A stretch of DNA of 64,000 bases from Flavobacterium saliperosum. Lineage in GTDB: Bacteria > Bacteroidota > Bacteroidia > Flavobacteriales > Flavobacteriaceae. The stretch covers positions 559,784 to 623,783 of the forward strand of contig NZ_FMTY01000002.1 of the NCBI RefSeq assembly GCF_900100625.1. Reading direction: 5' to 3'. The position numbers and the translations under genes are program-made. Positions 17,689 through 27,259 of this stretch are shown here, piece after piece. Under the pieces are notes generated by a model. It had not been told where the DNA came from. It was given only the letters and a program-made list of their open reading frames with translations, and did no database searches. Each line of letters begins with the position of its first letter. Within the stretch, counting starts at the first letter, position 1.

Positions 17689-18675
17689 TTATGTTGACAT
17701 GATATCGGAAACGCGCAACAATTCCGCATCGATTTTTGATTTGCCTTTTACCGCCTGTTCCAATGGGGTCAGTTCGATTTTATCGGCAATCAGTCCGACC
17801 ATGTAATTGGTTTTTCCTTCCAATAAGGATTCTACGGCTTTCACTCCTAAACGGGATGCCAAAACCCGGTCGAAACAAGAAGGTGAACCACCCCGCTGCA
17901 TGTGACCTAACACCGACACACGCACATCATATTCCGGCATGTTTTCTTCGACATAATCACGCAATTCGAATACGTTTTTACCTATTTTATCCCCTTCGGA
18001 AACTACTACGATACTCGATGACTTACCGGATGCTTTACTTTTTTTAAGGGATTCCAACAGACGATCCAAACCTAAATTTTCTTCCGGGATGAGGATTTCT
18101 TCTGCTCCTGCGCCAATTCCGGCATTTAAAGCGATATGGCCGGCATCACGTCCCATCACTTCCACAAAAAACAAGCGGTTGTGTGAGTTGGCCGTATCCC
18201 TGATTTTGTCAATGACTTCAACAACCGTATTTAGAGCAGTATCGTATCCCAAAGTAAACATGGTTCCGAAAATATCGTTGTCGATGGTGCCCGGAATTCC
18301 CATTACCGGAAAACCGAATTCCTTGTTAAAAACCAATCCGCCTGTAAAGCTACCGTCGCCACCTATGATTACCAAGGCATCGATTTCATTTTTTTTAAGG
18401 TGTTCGTAGGCTTTTTTTCTTCCTTCCGGAGTGATAAATTCCGCAGAGCGAGCCGATTTGAGTATCGTTCCGCCTTTATTCACAATATTTTTAACGGTTC
18501 TGGGCCCCATTTCCATGATGTCACCTTCAATCATTCCTTCAAAACCTCTGTAAATTCCCATACACTCAATATTGTGATAGGCACAGGTTCTAACAACGGA
18601 GCGTATTGCGGCATTCATACCCGGAGCATCACCGCCCGAAGTAAGTACTCCAATCTTCTTAATACTTGCTGACAT
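17689..18675 (-). CDS. pfkA: ATP-dependent 6-phosphofructokinase
   Basis: 328 residues starting at MSASIKKIGVLTSGGDAPGM; a longer frame reading MCVYLLNL is unlikely. Canonical motifs: GGDAPGMN (ATP site), GGDGSFTGG, PGTIDND with the catalytic Asp, MGRDAGHIAL, and GHMQRGGSPSCFDR. It phosphorylates fructose 6-phosphate, the committed step of glycolysis. The Gly in GGDGS, two residues after the ATP-site Asp, marks an ATP-using rather than PPi-using enzyme. It is the first gene of the pfkA-gapA pair. Confidence 0.96.
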   Translation of the reverse strand: MSASIKKIGVLTSGGDAPGMNAAIRSVVRTCAYHNIECMGIYRGFEGMIEGDIMEMGPRTVKNIVNKGGTILKSARSAEFITPEGRKKAYEHLKKNEIDALVIIGGDGSFTGGLVFNKEFGFPVMGIPGTIDNDIFGTMFTLGYDTALNTVVEVIDKIRDTANSHNRLFFVEVMGRDAGHIALNAGIGAGAEEILIPEENLGLDRLLESLKKSKASGKSSSIVVVSEGDKIGKNVFELRDYVEENMPEYDVRVSVLGHMQRGGSPSCFDRVLASRLGVKAVESLLEGKTNYMVGLIADKIELTPLEQAVKGKSKIDAELLRVSDIMST

Positions 18676-18806
18676 TACAAAATTTGTTTTTATTAAATTT
18701 AATAAATAAACACACAAAAGCCTAAAGAATATCCGATTTTTCAGTGAAAAACGAATTTCTTAATGTTGTGTTGTCGTAAAATTTAGAAGTGTTGTTGTTG
18801 GGGAAG

Positions 18807-21800
18807 TTATTCTATTTCGGGAACCTTTTGTAAGTCTTTTTTAGGTTCTTCGGCACTTTTTTTCTTCCTATTTTCGATAAAATTAATAAATTCCGGTGAT
18901 AAATCCGAATCCGAATCCTGATCTACCGGATTATCTGAGGTAACTTCGGAGTCTTTTTTAGAGAATACTTTTCTCCAAAGTTCCCTAACATTATCAAAAT
19001 CAACCTGATAAGACAATCCGACACCTTGCGTATATCCAATACCTTCACCAATATAATTTATATCGTTTTCTCTGTTAAACACACGGGCTTTTAAACTTCC
19101 TTCCTTATTTAAAAGCATTTGTAACTCTACATTACCCACAATGGCAGCCTGTTCTGTTCCTCCAACCGGTACACCCAATTTTCCATTGATGGTAATTCTC
19201 TCGTTGATTTGAGTTGACATGGTAACTCCTACTCTTTCCTGCGATTGCAACAACGGATTTCGGTCACTTTGCACGTAATTCAAGCCGACTTTGAACTTAT
19301 CGTCTTCACCGGTAAATATATCGGTAAACAAACCACTGGCACGTTCAAATAAGGTTCCTGTAACGGCATTTGCACTGTTTTCAGGCGATAAAAACCCACC
19401 ACCGGACAACAATGCCAGGGCTTGGGTTTGACGTACGTCTCTGTCACTCAGTTTATAATCGATTTCCGATCTCAAAACTGAACTTACCGTTGGAAAGTCG
19501 ATTATAAAGTCCGGTTCCGGATTGCTCAAATTTCCGTTTACCGTAATGATTACGTCGGTTGGCACTTTTCTGTTGAAAGAGGCGTTGTCTAAAATTACTG
19601 CAGGATTGGATTCTGTTTTATAAACCGCTTCAAGGTTCAGGGCGGCATTCATCGGTTCCCCATCCCATCGAATCGTACTGTACTCTTTAACTGTAAACTT
19701 TTTATCAATTAATCCGTAGCTTTTGAAATTATATTCTCCTTCATACACCTGATAATCCCCCCACATATTGAATTTCCCAAGCGTATTGATCTCCATACTG
19801 ATGGTTCCTTCCCCGCGTCCCTTCATCCCGTGACCGGAGTTTCTGTCGAGAATAATTTCAATTTCCGCATTCTGATTGATATTGAAATCGAAATTCAATT
19901 CCAGTCCTTTGTATTTATTTTCGGCGGTCGGAATCCCTCTTTCTTTGTCTTTTTTCTCTTTTTCGGTAACAAAATGGATGTATGAATTATTTCCCAATCC
20001 CTGAGAATCACTTACCGGAATTTTAATGGACGTCCCTTTATTTGACTTGGCTTCCATATTCACAACCAAGGCATTGGTAGGACCTTTAATACTGGCTTCC
20101 CCGTCGATAAAAGCCACGCCGTAATACACTGCATCATCACTGTCTTTGGTATCTAAAGCCAACAGATTATCAGACGTGATATCCAAATCCAAACTCCAGT
20201 CGGCCAGCTTGTTGTGACGCACACTACCGTTTACATATCCAGAAGTATTATATTTTGTATCCGTAATTTTAATGTGTCTGAAAAGAAACTGATGTTCCGT
20301 GACATCGACCACAGCATTTTTTTCCATATCGTAATCGACACCCAGATACGGTACTTTCATACCGGCATCTTCGAGATACAAACGCCCGTCTATTTCCGGG
20401 TTGTTCACTGTTCCCACAATGGCGGCCTGACCTGAGGCGAATCCGCGCACGTTTGAAAAAATAGTACCCAACAGTGGTCCGAATGCTCCGATATTGAATT
20501 TTGAAAATCGGGTTTCAAGAGATAACAAACTCTGATTATCCACAATTTCAACGTTTCCGTTAAGGTAGAAACTCTCTACATCTTCATTCTTAATGGTGGA
20601 ATTCACATTAAACTTTCGGAACGAATTGTCGCCGGTTACCTGCAAATCCATGTTACCTAATTTATAACCGTTAATCTGTAGGGTATCAATGGTTAAGGCA
20701 GAAGCCGGCTGGTATATCGCTTCATTCTGTTTCACACTGACTTTTCCGTTCAGATTACCGCCAAACGACAAATTCGTAAGCGCCGGAGTTACCTTGGCTA
20801 AATCGACATTGTCAAAAGAAAGCTGAATGTCTTTTTGGTTTTTACCCTGCAACATTCCGGATAATTCCATTTTTTGACCTTTGTGTGTCAGTGCGATTTT
20901 TTCAATGGAGAAATCCGTCAGTTTTTTATTGAAAACCACTTTATTGTCTTTGGTATCGTTTTCGTTCAGATACCACAAATAATTTTTAAAATTAACTTCC
21001 GATTTCTTGAAACCTACCACCGATTTGTTCTCTTCGTCAATTGTATGATACAAATTGAGGTTATAAAAATCCTGATTCGTGTTTCCACCTTTGAACTCTG
21101 AACGCACAAAAAGGGTATCGTTCATGGTAACGTTAATCAGACTGAAATCGGAAACCTTATAATTTTTTGTTTTGATACTGTCCAACTCGATAAAAGCGTT
21201 GTAAAGCGGGTTTTTATTGTCGATATCGACGCGGATATTGTCAAACGTATTTTTGTATGCGACAACGTTGGGTGACGAGAAATTCATTTTAAAATTCCCT
21301 TCATCGGCATTGATTTTACCTTTTAAAACGGTGTTTTCAGCCAGGGTAATGTTCGGATTGAAAACCTCAATGATTTTATTGTAAATCACGAAATCAAAAT
21401 CCAGAAACTGACCCGGATTCAGCTTGTTTGGCGAATAATTGGCATACAAACTTCCCAAAGCATTCTCAACAATTTTCTGAACCTGATTCACTTTGAATTT
21501 TCCAACCACTTTTCCCTGAACGATATCCGGTGAATTCACCATGATGGTTCGCACACGATTGGCATCAAAAGTCGACTCTACATGAAAATCATCGAAATAG
21601 TAGGTATCCTTTATATTCTGATAAGATGCGTTGGCCACTTCGAGTCTTCCGTCGATATCGTCAAGCGTATTCCCTTTAGCCTTAAACATCAGTTCTCCCT
21701 TAAATATAGCGACGGAATCCTGTTTTCTGAAATTCAGCAAATGAAGATCAGCATAATCAATATGCGCACTGAAATCGTAATTTTTCACCTTGGAACTTAA

Positions 21801-23240
21801 ATCCACCAATCCGTTGAAATCCATTTTCAGATTGGGATCATTACTGTTAAAATAGCCTTTAAAATAAGGCATTTTCATAGTTCCGTCAACACTAATGTTC
21901 TGATAAGTGTAGCCGTTATATCTGAACTGATGAATCTGTCCTTTCACCGAAGTATTCAGGTATTTTTTATTAAATCCTTTCCCGTCAACATTCAAATCGA
22001 CGGTAGCACGCTGAATGTCTTTTTGACCGGTTAAAGTTCCCAAATCAAAATCATGCAGGGAAATATATCCTTTATACGAGGCATTGTTGATGTTATTAAT
22101 GTTGTTCATCGACAGCTTTGACTCCAGTTCTCCCAGTTCCGACAAGATATACACATCGGCATCAATCGTTTTTTTGGTCAGTTTCACGTCCCCCACCAAA
22201 TCGACTTTCCCGAGTCTTTTTAATGTTTCGGGAAGACTTTTACCTAAAATTCGGGGTAAAATGGCTTTCAGATGATCGTAATCAGAACTAACCCTGTCAA
22301 AATTGCCGTTCATGTAAAATTCCCCTTTTTTATTGAAAAGGTTTTTGAAATTAACTTTACCAATGATTTCCGATTGGTTCTTGTCCAATAATTTCAAATC
22401 GTTCAGCACGAAATTGTTTAAAGTTCCCGTTGCGTGGGTTTTCAGAAAGAAACGTTGGTTTTTTCCGAATTCATTATAGAAAAAATTGAGTTCATTGGAA
22501 GAAACGGAAGCTTTTTCCATGTTGACATCAAAAACAACTTTATTATTGAAATCGGTAAAATCTTTCGGATTGTATTTTAAGGTAACATCACCAATTAAAG
22601 AAGATTCATCCGTTTTCAAATCCATTTTTTTAAGGATGATGTTTTTCTTGGTATAAGTGAAATCCGCCGCCAAATTCTCAACAAACAAACCGCGATGATC
22701 CTTTAAAGACAGCTTTTTAATAAGGGTAGTAACCTGAGGTCCTTTTATGAAAAAATCTTCCAATTCACCATTAAGTTTAGTGAAATAAAGTGCTTTTGGA
22801 TTTTTCAAATTCTCATCGATCAACTGGAAACGGCTGTTGGTTACATATAAGTCATCCGCTCGCAGACGAAATTTCCCCGAACCAGGTTTTCCGTTATCAA
22901 AAATAGCCACAAACAAATCCAGGTTTGTTTTAGGTTCACCTTTGTATTTTTTCAGCTTGAAGTTCAATCCGTCGATTCTTGCTTTTCCAAAAAACAAACG
23001 CGAATCTTTCACTTCTCTTATACTTAACAAATTAGTTTGCAGTCGATTTACAAAGAAAAGAGTATCCTTATGGTGATCGGAAATCAAAATGCCTTTCAGT
23101 TTCACACTTCCGAAAACAGAAATGGCCACTTTATCGATTTTAATGTCGGTCTTATAATCCTTATTGAGAGTTTCGGTAACATATTTGGCAATTTCTGTCT
23201 GTACCACCGGTAAAGAAAGTGCGATACCCAGCAGCAACAA
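18807..23240 (-). CDS. tamB: Translocation and assembly module protein TamB (DUF490)
   Basis: At least 1477 residues. A hydrophobic N-terminus is followed by repeated beta-strand-rich AsmA-like units and a C-terminal TamB/DUF490 domain (about 1100-1420, including IPTDVIITVNGNLSNPEPDF). TamB-like proteins form long periplasmic lipid-conducting grooves linking the membranes. No ATG, GTG or TTG precedes the transmembrane helix. The first standard start is a TTG at 23240, inside the helix. The open frame continues to 23297 and encodes a basic stretch (IKKFKKIAFR) before the helix, bounded by an in-frame TAA at 23298-23300. The true start may therefore be a rare ATC/ATA/ATT codon, the ATC at 23292-23294 being best placed. 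Confidence 0.88.
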   Translation of the reverse strand: MLLLGIALSLPVVQTEIAKYVTETLNKDYKTDIKIDKVAISVFGSVKLKGILISDHHKDTLFFVNRLQTNLLSIREVKDSRLFFGKARIDGLNFKLKKYKGEPKTNLDLFVAIFDNGKPGSGKFRLRADDLYVTNSRFQLIDENLKNPKALYFTKLNGELEDFFIKGPQVTTLIKKLSLKDHRGLFVENLAADFTYTKKNIILKKMDLKTDESSLIGDVTLKYNPKDFTDFNNKVVFDVNMEKASVSSNELNFFYNEFGKNQRFFLKTHATGTLNNFVLNDLKLLDKNQSEIIGKVNFKNLFNKKGEFYMNGNFDRVSSDYDHLKAILPRILGKSLPETLKRLGKVDLVGDVKLTKKTIDADVYILSELGELESKLSMNNINNINNASYKGYISLHDFDLGTLTGQKDIQRATVDLNVDGKGFNKKYLNTSVKGQIHQFRYNGYTYQNISVDGTMKMPYFKGYFNSNDPNLKMDFNGLVDLSSKVKNYDFSAHIDYADLHLLNFRKQDSVAIFKGELMFKAKGNTLDDIDGRLEVANASYQNIKDTYYFDDFHVESTFDANRVRTIMVNSPDIVQGKVVGKFKVNQVQKIVENALGSLYANYSPNKLNPGQFLDFDFVIYNKIIEVFNPNITLAENTVLKGKINADEGNFKMNFSSPNVVAYKNTFDNIRVDIDNKNPLYNAFIELDSIKTKNYKVSDFSLINVTMNDTLFVRSEFKGGNTNQDFYNLNLYHTIDEENKSVVGFKKSEVNFKNYLWYLNENDTKDNKVVFNKKLTDFSIEKIALTHKGQKMELSGMLQGKNQKDIQLSFDNVDLAKVTPALTNLSFGGNLNGKVSVKQNEAIYQPASALTIDTLQINGYKLGNMDLQVTGDNSFRKFNVNSTIKNEDVESFYLNGNVEIVDNQSLLSLETRFSKFNIGAFGPLLGTIFSNVRGFASGQAAIVGTVNNPEIDGRLYLEDAGMKVPYLGVDYDMEKNAVVDVTEHQFLFRHIKITDTKYNTSGYVNGSVRHNKLADWSLDLDITSDNLLALDTKDSDDAVYYGVAFIDGEASIKGPTNALVVNMEAKSNKGTSIKIPVSDSQGLGNNSYIHFVTEKEKKDKERGIPTAENKYKGLELNFDFNINQNAEIEIILDRNSGHGMKGRGEGTISMEINTLGKFNMWGDYQVYEGEYNFKSYGLIDKKFTVKEYSTIRWDGEPMNAALNLEAVYKTESNPAVILDNASFNRKVPTDVIITVNGNLSNPEPDFIIDFPTVSSVLRSEIDYKLSDRDVRQTQALALLSGGGFLSPENSANAVTGTLFERASGLFTDIFTGEDDKFKVGLNYVQSDRNPLLQSQERVGVTMSTQINERITINGKLGVPVGGTEQAAIVGNVELQMLLNKEGSLKARVFNRENDINYIGEGIGYTQGVGLSYQVDFDNVRELWRKVFSKKDSEVTSDNPVDQDSDSDLSPEFINFIENRKKKSAEEPKKDLQKVPEIE

Positions 23241-23388
23241 TAATAGGATAATTCCTAAAATTATTCGAAATGCTATTTTTTTAAATTTTTTGATACCTTA
23301 ATTTGTTTTAAATTTGTCGAACCGACTTGTAAATTTAACCTTTTCAGAAACAAATACAAGGTTTTTCAGCCCTTGTTTATTGATATTT

Positions 23389-23396
23389 CAAAGATA
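23389..23396 (-). promoter_or_regulatory. Candidate -7 box for tamB
   Basis: On the minus strand this reads TATCTTTG, an exact TAnnTTTG match. The nearest TTG upstream is 25 bases away. Transcription would start near 23382, giving a leader of roughly 90 bases. Confidence 0.35.
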
Positions 23397-23439
23397 ATAC
23401 AGTCGCCAGAATTATTAATACAAATTTCGTGCCTTTTTT

Positions 23440-24462
23440 ATGACAAAACCACCAATTTATATTCTAGCAATCGAAAGTTCTTGTGATGACACGGCTGCAG
23501 CGGTACTTGAAAACAATAAAGTTTTATCAAATATTGTTGCCAGACAGTCCATTCATGATGAATATGGCGGTGTTGTACCCGAATTGGCTTCAAGGGCACA
23601 CCAGCAAAATATAGTTCCGGTAATTGATGTCGCCTTAAAAAAAGCAAACATTACCAAATCGCAACTTTCCGGAATTGCTTTCACTCAGGGTCCTGGTTTA
23701 ATGGGCTCGCTATTAGTGGGAAGCTCGTTTGCGAAATCGATGGCAATGGCGCTGAATATTCCGTTAATGGCGGTACACCACATGCACGCTCATGTTTTAG
23801 CTCATTTTATTGACGAAGAGGGATTTGACAAACCTGTTTTTCCTTTTTTAGCCATGACCATTTCCGGCGGGCATACGCAGATTATCAAAGTGAAAAGTTT
23901 TTTCGAAATGGAAATTATCGGAGAAACCACCGATGATGCCGTAGGTGAAGCGTTTGATAAAAGTGCCAAAATACTAGGCCTTCCCTATCCCGGCGGTCCT
24001 TTAATCGACAAATATGCCCAAGAAGGGAATCCGAAAGCGTTTCAATTCACCAAACCAAAAGTAGATGGATTGAACTTCAGTTTCAGCGGATTGAAAACAC
24101 AAATTTTATATTTCGTACAGAAAAATGTCGCTCTGAATCCTAATTTTATTGAGGAGAACCGAAATGATATCTGTGCTTCCATTCAACACACCATTATTCA
24201 GATAATAATGGACAAGTTAAAAATGGCGGTAGCCGAAACCGGAATGACTCAAATTGCCATTGGTGGCGGAGTTTCAGCCAACTCCGGGATTCGAAACACG
24301 TTAAAAGAAGCAGAAGCAAAATACGGATGGAAAACCTTTGTTCCGAAATTTGAATATACCACCGATAATGCCGCGATGATTGGTATTGTGGGCTATCATA
24401 AATTTTTAGAAAATCAGTTTAACGATGCTTCCGTAGTGTCTAAAGCCCGTATCGAATTTTAA
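23440..24462 (+). CDS. tsaD: tRNA N6-threonylcarbamoyladenosine transferase TsaD
   Basis: 340 residues, the usual length. It is the catalytic subunit that installs t6A37 on ANN-decoding tRNAs. Motifs: AIESSCDDTAAAVL at the N-terminus, the metal-binding HHMHAH (about residues 110-115), GGHTQI, DDAVGEAFDK, GGPLIDK, and the C-terminal GGVSANSGIR and DNAAMI. It is divergent from tamB. The stop codon is one base before the rsmE start, so they are co-transcribed. A TAAATTTG box at 23309-23316 could be its promoter. Confidence 0.96.
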   Translation: MTKPPIYILAIESSCDDTAAAVLENNKVLSNIVARQSIHDEYGGVVPELASRAHQQNIVPVIDVALKKANITKSQLSGIAFTQGPGLMGSLLVGSSFAKSMAMALNIPLMAVHHMHAHVLAHFIDEEGFDKPVFPFLAMTISGGHTQIIKVKSFFEMEIIGETTDDAVGEAFDKSAKILGLPYPGGPLIDKYAQEGNPKAFQFTKPKVDGLNFSFSGLKTQILYFVQKNVALNPNFIEENRNDICASIQHTIIQIIMDKLKMAVAETGMTQIAIGGGVSANSGIRNTLKEAEAKYGWKTFVPKFEYTTDNAAMIGIVGYHKFLENQFNDASVVSKARIEF

Positions 24463-24463
24463 C

Positions 24464-25168
24464 ATGCAATTATTCTACAATCCCGATATCAATTCCGCTT
24501 TAAATGAGTTTTCTTTTGACAAGGAAGAAAGCAAACACATAGTTAAAGTTTTACGAAAGAAAGAAGGCGATATTTTACATGTTACTAATGGGTTAGGTTT
24601 TTTATTTCATACCGAAATTATATTGGCTTCGGATAAAAAATGTACCGTTACAATCACCAAAACAGAAACGCAACACCCATCCGGATTTTATCTTCATTTG
24701 GCCGTTGCACCTACAAAAATGAATGACCGCTTTGAATGGTTTCTGGAAAAGGCAACGGAAATTGGTGTCCATGAAATTACGCCGATTATCTGTGATCATT
24801 CCGAACGAAAAATCATTAAAACCGAACGTTTCGATAAAATCATTCAATCCGCAATGAAGCAATCGCTGCAGTTTTATTTACCAAAACTAAACGAGCCAAT
24901 AGCACTGAAAGACTTTATCAAACAACATCACGAAGGACATCTTTTCATAGCGCATTGTGAAGAAACGGATAAAAAATTACTCAAGGAAGTCATAATTCCA
25001 AACGAAAAGTACACCATTCTGATAGGTCCTGAAGGCGATTTTTCGGAAAAAGAAATCGATTTGGCATTGAAAAACAAGTATATGGCGGTATCTTTGGGAA
25101 ATACCCGATTGCGAACGGAAACCGCTGCTGTAGTAGCCTGTCATAGTATTGTTTTTACAAACGAATAA
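24464..25168 (+). CDS. rsmE: 16S rRNA (uracil1498-N3)-methyltransferase RsmE
   Basis: 234 residues. SPOUT-class enzyme that methylates U1498 of 16S rRNA. It has a short N-terminal PUA-like domain (KHIVKVLRKKEGDILHVTNG) and a knotted SAM-binding C-terminus with LIGPEGDFSEKEIDLA and the knot SLGNTRLRTETAAV. FEWFLEKATEIGV is also conserved. It lies one base after tsaD. Its 3' end stops 10 bases before the start of the DUF4159 gene, so all three are probably one operon. Confidence 0.95.
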   Translation: MQLFYNPDINSALNEFSFDKEESKHIVKVLRKKEGDILHVTNGLGFLFHTEIILASDKKCTVTITKTETQHPSGFYLHLAVAPTKMNDRFEWFLEKATEIGVHEITPIICDHSERKIIKTERFDKIIQSAMKQSLQFYLPKLNEPIALKDFIKQHHEGHLFIAHCEETDKKLLKEVIIPNEKYTILIGPEGDFSEKEIDLALKNKYMAVSLGNTRLRTETAAVVACHSIVFTNE

Positions 25169-25178
25169 ATTCAGATTC

Positions 25179-25820
25179 ATGAAAAAAATTGCGATTTTAT
25201 TGTTCGGATTATCTTCACTACTGGGCTTTTCTCAGGAAATTGCGCTTTTAAAATATTCGGGAGGCGGTGACTGGTATTCAAACCCAACATCGTTGCCCAA
25301 TCTGGCTAAATTCTGCAATCAGAACATTAATACCAAAATCAGTTTAAAAATACCAACTGTTGAAGTAGGCAGTCCGGATTTAACATCCTATCCTTTTGTG
25401 CACATGACCGGACACGGAAATGTCGTTTTTAGCGATAATGACGTTATAAATCTGAGAAATTACCTTACTTCCGGTGGATTTCTGCATATCGACGACAATT
25501 TCGGAATGGACCAATACATCCGTAAGGAAATCAAGCGTGTTTTTCCTGACAACCCTTTAATCGAAGTCCCGTCCACACATCCTATTTTTCAAAAACCATT
25601 TGCCTTTCCTGCCGGATTACCCAAAATTCACGAGCACGATAATAAAAAACCGCAGGCTTTTGCCATTATCATTGATGACCGATTGGTTTTACTTTATACT
25701 GTTGAAACGGATTTAGGTGACGGTTGGGAAAACCAGGAAGTTCACAATGATCCGATTGATGTTCGTACAAAAGCTTTAAAAATGGGAGCCAATATCCTTA
25801 ATTATGTATTTAATAATTAA
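25179..25820 (+). CDS. Exported DUF4159 domain protein
   Basis: 213 residues from MKKIAILLFGLSSLLGFSQE, which has a clear signal peptide. An upstream Met inside the rsmE 3' end would bury the signal and is rejected. The core (ALLKYSGGGDWYSNPTSLPN, TGHGNVVFSDNDV, GFLHIDDNFGMD, STHPIFQKPF) matches DUF4159, a family with a flavodoxin/glutamine-amidotransferase-like fold often found near membrane protein quality genes. No enzymatic activity is established as far as I know. It is the last gene of the tsaD-rsmE run. Confidence 0.85.
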   Translation: MKKIAILLFGLSSLLGFSQEIALLKYSGGGDWYSNPTSLPNLAKFCNQNINTKISLKIPTVEVGSPDLTSYPFVHMTGHGNVVFSDNDVINLRNYLTSGGFLHIDDNFGMDQYIRKEIKRVFPDNPLIEVPSTHPIFQKPFAFPAGLPKIHEHDNKKPQAFAIIIDDRLVLLYTVETDLGDGWENQEVHNDPIDVRTKALKMGANILNYVFNN

Positions 25821-26017
25821 AATTGTCTGTTTTTTTTTATCCCTTAAAATCCTTACCCGCAGCACTTTACCGCTATTAAAAACATCAATAATGTAATTTT
25901 TAACGACTTTTTTTACCGATTATACAATATTTTTCATAATTGTTGGTTTTATACTTAAAATTGTCCCCTATTTACAAAAGAATCAGTTTTTTGAATTTTT
26001 AACCTAATCTTATAATT

Positions 26018-26971
26018 ATGAAAAAAATTATTTTAGCAGCTACCATGATAGCAATGCTCGTTTCCTGTAACAATGAGGAATCAACCAATGATCAAGCAAC
26101 AAATCTCAGCTTCGAAAAAAGAGGATGTGCCTCCCATGAAGTCCTGCAGGACCAATTAAGAGAGAATCCTGAATTGGCTGTCAGAATGAACGAAATCGAA
26201 TCGTTTACAGAGAAGGCAATGAGAGAAGGACGTTTGGTAAATGGAAAAATAGTAATTCCGGTAGTGGTAAACGTCTTGTACCGAACAGCTGCTGAAAATA
26301 TTTCATTAGCGCAAATTCAATCACAGATTGATGTGTTAAACAAAGATTTCAATGCGCTGAATTCGGATTTCAATCAGGTTCCTGCCGCTTTTTCAGGCGT
26401 TAAGGCCAATGTTGGAATATCCTTTGAATTGGATCAGGTAATTCGAAAATCAACCACTAAATCATCTTGGGGTACCCGTGATGCCATGAAAAAATCAAAA
26501 CAAGGTGGTATCAACCCGACATCGCCAACCACCAAACTTAATTTATGGGTTTGTACCATTGGCGGCGGAATCTTAGGATATGCCCAATTTCCGGGAGGTT
26601 CATCAGCCACTGACGGTGTGGTTATCGATTCCAAATATTTAGGTACAACTGGAACAGCAACCTATCCATTCAATTTAGGCAGAACAGCAACGCATGAAGT
26701 GGGTCACTGGATGAACTTACGTCACATTTGGGGAGATACTACTTGTGGTAATGACCAGGTGGCAGATACACCTTTACATAATACTGCTAATTACGGAGCA
26801 CCAGCCTACCCTCATTACAGTACTTGTACCGGAACACCAATTGAAATGACCATGAATTATATGGATTATACAGACGACAGAGCAATGTACATGTTCTCTG
26901 AAGGACAAAAATCCAGAATGGCTGCGGTTTTCGCATCTGGAGGTCCAAGAAATTCATTTGCTCAACCATAA
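26018..26971 (+). CDS. M43-family (pappalysin-type) zinc metalloprotease, lipoprotein
   Basis: 317 residues. The lipoprotein signal MKKIILAATMIAMLVSC places the lipidated Cys at 17. A propeptide-like region is followed by the catalytic domain with the metzincin zinc motif HEVGHWMNLRH (HExxHxxxxxH) and the Met-turn region MNYMDYTDD. Several Cys pairs suggest disulphides. There is no type IX C-terminal domain, so it is probably membrane-anchored. It is nearly identical in layout to the next gene (27260-28210). Its 5' region (25821-26017) holds no other gene. Confidence 0.9.
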   Translation: MKKIILAATMIAMLVSCNNEESTNDQATNLSFEKRGCASHEVLQDQLRENPELAVRMNEIESFTEKAMREGRLVNGKIVIPVVVNVLYRTAAENISLAQIQSQIDVLNKDFNALNSDFNQVPAAFSGVKANVGISFELDQVIRKSTTKSSWGTRDAMKKSKQGGINPTSPTTKLNLWVCTIGGGILGYAQFPGGSSATDGVVIDSKYLGTTGTATYPFNLGRTATHEVGHWMNLRHIWGDTTCGNDQVADTPLHNTANYGAPAYPHYSTCTGTPIEMTMNYMDYTDDRAMYMFSEGQKSRMAAVFASGGPRNSFAQP

Positions 26972-26992
26972 AAAAACCATCATAAATAATTG

Positions 26993-27020
26993 AAAACCGC
27001 AATCTTTTGCGGTTTTTTTT
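26993..27020 (+). terminator. Intrinsic terminator after the first M43 gene
   Basis: AAAACCGCAA-TCTT-TTGCGGTTTT followed by a T-run. It isolates the two protease paralogues transcriptionally. Confidence 0.9.
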
Positions 27021-27183
27021 ATTTAAAAGAAACCCTACAATTAAAAAGAGCTTTAAATCAATGCGAATTCATCAATTCGTTATTTTCCAAAAGACTCTTT
27101 ATTGAATTATTATCACAAAAATAATAAATTCAGTGATTTTAACACAAAAATGAATTAGCATTAATTTTATTACAAAATACGTT

Positions 27184-27212
27184 TTGAAATTAAAAAAAAT
27201 GTTATATTATTG
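27184..27212 (+). promoter_or_regulatory. Promoter of the second M43 gene
   Basis: TTG at 27184-27186, an 18-base spacer, then TATTATTG at 27205-27212 (one mismatch to TAnnTTTG). A start near 27219 would leave a leader of about 40 bases. Confidence 0.5.
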
Positions 27213-27259
27213 CAATCTATTAAACAATTAACCAACTATTTAACAAAAAAATCGTTTTT

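Noticed and set aside
24602..24862. 86-residue leftward frame inside rsmE
   Set aside because: Antisense to a well-supported methyltransferase, with no independent signals.
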